Position numbers and translations under genes: made by a program
NCBI GenBank assembly: GCA_002787455.1
Contig: PCWU01000024.1
Coordinates: forward strand, 1,965-9,162
Reading direction: 5' to 3'
DNA: 7,198 bases
Source: Gallionellaceae bacterium CG11_big_fil_rev_8_21_14_0_20_60_62
GTDB lineage: Bacteria > Pseudomonadota > Gammaproteobacteria > Burkholderiales > Gallionellaceae
Part shown: in pieces, positions 5,708 through 7,198 of the stretch
Numbering within the stretch: the stretch's first letter is position 1
Layout: each line of letters begins with the position of its first letter
The notes under the pieces: model-generated
The model's input: only the letters and a program-made list of their open reading frames with translations
Databases searched by the model: none
What the model was told of the DNA's origin: nothing

Positions 5708-7121
5708 GCGTGCTGATTGCATGTTCTGCCTCGGTTTTGTATTTGGCTTCGTCAATCTTTCCGATCATGTACAGCGCACTCTCCGGCACATCCTTGAATT
5801 CGTCGCGCAAGATACGCTCGCAGCCCTCCAGTGCGTCCTTCAAGCTGACCAGTTTTCCTTTATAGCCGGTGAATTGTTCGGTGGTAAAAAACGGCTGGGT
5901 AAGAAAACGCTCGAGGCGGCGCGCGCGCCCGACCACGTTGCGATCCTGCGGTGAAAGTTGCTCCAGACCGAGCATGGCGATGATGTCCTTGAGTTCCGCA
6001 TACTGTGCGAACGTGCGCCGGATTTCCCGGGCCAGGGCGTAATGCCGTTCACCGACAATCCCCGGCGTTGCCATCTTGGAACTGGATTGCAAGGGATCGA
6101 TGGCCGGGAAGAGGCCCTCGCTCGCCCGTTTGCGCGAGAGCACGATGGACGCGGAAAGATGGGAAAACACGTGCACCGCCGCCGGGTCGGTAAAGTCATC
6201 CGCGGGCACATACACCGCCTGGATCGAAGTAATGGCACCCGTGTCGGTATTGGCGATGCGTTCTTCAAGTTGCGACAGCTCGGTGCCCATGGTGGGCTGA
6301 TACCCGAGGCGCGACGGCATCTGCCCCATCAGTCCCGAGACTTCCATGCCGGCCTGAATGAAGCGGAAAATATTATCGATCAGCAGCAGCACGTCACGGT
6401 GTTCGTCATCGCGGAAATATTCCGCCATCGTCAGCGCGGCATGCCCCACGCGGAAGCGGCTGCCCGGCGGTTCGTTCATCTGGCCAAAGACCATCACCAT
6501 GTTCGGCAGCACACCCGCCTCTTTCATGTCGCGGTAAAGCTCTTCACCTTCGCGACAGCGTTCGCCGATGCCGCAAAAAATACTGACGCCTTCCTGGTGC
6601 CCGATCATGTTGTGGATCATCTCGGTAAGCAACACCGTCTTGCCCACGCCGGCGCCGCCGAACAAACCCGCTTTGCCGCCGCGCTCGAGCGGAGACAGCA
6701 CATCAATAATCTTGATACCGGTTTCAAATATCTCGGATTGGGTGGAGCGCCGCGCCAGGGCCGGCGGGGCGTTATGCACACTGCGCCATTCGATAGCGGT
6801 TGGTGCCGGCTGGCGGTCGATGACATTGCCAAATACGTCGAACATGCGCGAGAGAATTGCCTGGCCGACAGGTGCCTTTAACGGCCCGCCGGAATCCTCC
6901 ACCCGCATGCCGCGCGCCAGACCCTGCGTGGGCGTCAGCGCAATCCCGCGCACCCGGTGCGCATCAAGTTGGGAAAGCACCTCGATCGCGATTTGATTGT
7001 CCGCTGCGGCATGCAGCAAGGAGTAAATCGGCGGCAAATGATCTTCAAAGCGCATCTCCACGACACTGCCGCGCACCGAGACAACCGTACCTGAGTTTGA
7101 AAAGTTGGATCTGCTGTTCAT
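5697..7121 (-). CDS. atpD: N-ATPase beta subunit (catalytic)
   Basis: Beta carries the catalytic ATP site. The 474-aa product has an N-terminal beta-barrel (about 8-80) and the P-loop GGAGVGKT (155-162). The catalytic glutamate is E187 in GIGERCREGEEL, equivalent to E. coli E181. The Walker B strand DVLLLIDNIFRF has D249, and the conserved QMPSRLGYQPTMGTELSQLEERI follows at 267-289. The lever motif near the C-terminus, DELSEED in most F-type beta, reads EQLSPQD here (387-393) and has lost acidic residues. Start choice: ATG at 7121 gives the usual family length. An upstream GTG (7154) and ATG (7151) would add up to 11 residues (MMSYCGHPIKN) that look unlike beta. No upstream start has a strong Shine-Dalgarno; AAAGAA before 7121 is weak. 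It is the first gene of the operon, so the promoter must lie in or beyond the last 77 nt. Confidence 0.95.
   Translation of the reverse strand: MNSRSNFSNSGTVVSVRGSVVEMRFEDHLPPIYSLLHAAADNQIAIEVLSQLDAHRVRGIALTPTQGLARGMRVEDSGGPLKAPVGQAILSRMFDVFGNVIDRQPAPTAIEWRSVHNAPPALARRSTQSEIFETGIKIIDVLSPLERGGKAGLFGGAGVGKTVLLTEMIHNMIGHQEGVSIFCGIGERCREGEELYRDMKEAGVLPNMVMVFGQMNEPPGSRFRVGHAALTMAEYFRDDEHRDVLLLIDNIFRFIQAGMEVSGLMGQMPSRLGYQPTMGTELSQLEERIANTDTGAITSIQAVYVPADDFTDPAAVHVFSHLSASIVLSRKRASEGLFPAIDPLQSSSKMATPGIVGERHYALAREIRRTFAQYAELKDIIAMLGLEQLSPQDRNVVGRARRLERFLTQPFFTTEQFTGYKGKLVSLKDALEGCERILRDEFKDVPESALYMIGKIDEAKYKTEAEHAISTHES
5729..5732 (-). promoter_or_regulatory. Candidate ribosome binding site for atpC
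   Basis: GAGG on the minus strand, 6 nt upstream of the ATG at 5722 but 21 nt upstream of the ATG at 5707. If used, it favours the five-residue-longer epsilon; alternatively, 5707 is reached by coupling to atpD termination. Confidence 0.45.
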
Positions 7122-7198
7122 GTTCTTTATCGGGTGTCCGCAATAGCTCATCACTATTGGCTGACAGCATACACCCAGCCCGAATCTTCCATAAGTTG
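7122..7198 (-). promoter_or_regulatory. Leader upstream of atpD, partly outside window
   Basis: These 77 nt lie before the chosen atpD start. They should hold part of the operon leader and perhaps the promoter. I see no near-consensus -35/-10 pair; TATGCT on the minus strand is a weak -10 candidate without a matching -35. Two alternative in-frame starts for atpD fall here (GTG 7154, ATG 7151). The region is too short to say more. Confidence 0.25.

Larger units (their letters stand above)
229..7121 (-). other. Complete N-type ATPase operon atpDCQRBEFAG
   Basis: Nine same-strand genes follow the order published for N-ATPases. Junctions in transcription order: atpD/C overlap 11 nt, C/Q 8, Q/R 8, R/B 11, B/E gap 24, E/F gap 204, F/A overlap 4, A/G overlap 4. 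Such packing implies one transcript and coupled translation. No delta gene is present, the delta-like region being part of b. All catalytic and channel residues I checked are intact. Confidence 0.93.

Noticed and set aside
5958..6881. A 307-codon plus-strand open frame opposite atpD
   Set aside because: Antisense to the conserved catalytic core of beta and of shadow-like composition. No start signal or domain was found.
7155..7198. Promoter upstream of atpD based on TATGCT
   Set aside because: Only a 4-of-6 match to a -10 box and no -35 at suitable spacing; too little upstream sequence is available.

Overview
The window carries one complete minus-strand operon for an N-type ("alternate") F1Fo rotary ATPase, with the diagnostic gene order atpD-atpC-atpQ-atpR-atpB-atpE-atpF-atpA-atpG. 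Transcription runs from about 7150 down to 229. The features that separate it from a housekeeping ATP synthase operon (usually atpIBEFHAGDC) are all visible. Beta and epsilon come first. Two small membrane proteins, AtpQ (AtpI/AtpZ-like) and AtpR, precede subunit a. There is no separate delta gene, and subunit b is long (267 aa) with a delta-like C-terminal part.

Layout, in transcription order: atpD (beta, 7121-5697), atpC (epsilon, 5707-5318), atpQ (5325-4990), atpR (4997-4686), atpB (a, 4696-3989), atpE (c, 3964-3683), a 204-nt non-coding gap holding a long imperfect palindrome centred near 3606, atpF (b-delta, 3478-2675), atpA (alpha, 2678-1113) and atpG (gamma, 1116-229). Every junction overlaps by 4 to 11 nt except those on either side of atpE: 24 nt before it and 204 nt after it. 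At the left edge, the last 46 codons of an unrecognised plus-strand reading frame (3-143) converge on atpG with 85 nt between the stops.

The genes encode a whole machine. The alpha/beta catalytic head, gamma/epsilon rotor stalk and b-delta peripheral stalk form N1; subunits a and c form the ion-conducting motor, with AtpQ and AtpR as accessory membrane proteins. P-loops, the catalytic glutamate, the alpha arginine finger and the stator arginine of subunit a are intact, so the complex is probably functional. The c subunit carries a glutamate in each helix (E30 and E63), as in N-ATPases, but has V65 where the Ilyobacter Na+ site has Thr. This bears on H+ versus Na+ coupling.

The organism is probably a proteobacterium (beta- or gamma-), judging by protein style, moderately high GC and Shine-Dalgarno use. 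That is an impression, not a computed result. N-ATPases usually occur as a second ATPase beside the housekeeping one and are known to move horizontally, so a standard atp operon is expected elsewhere in the genome. I found no undescribed multi-gene system. The least explained element is the palindrome between atpE and atpF.
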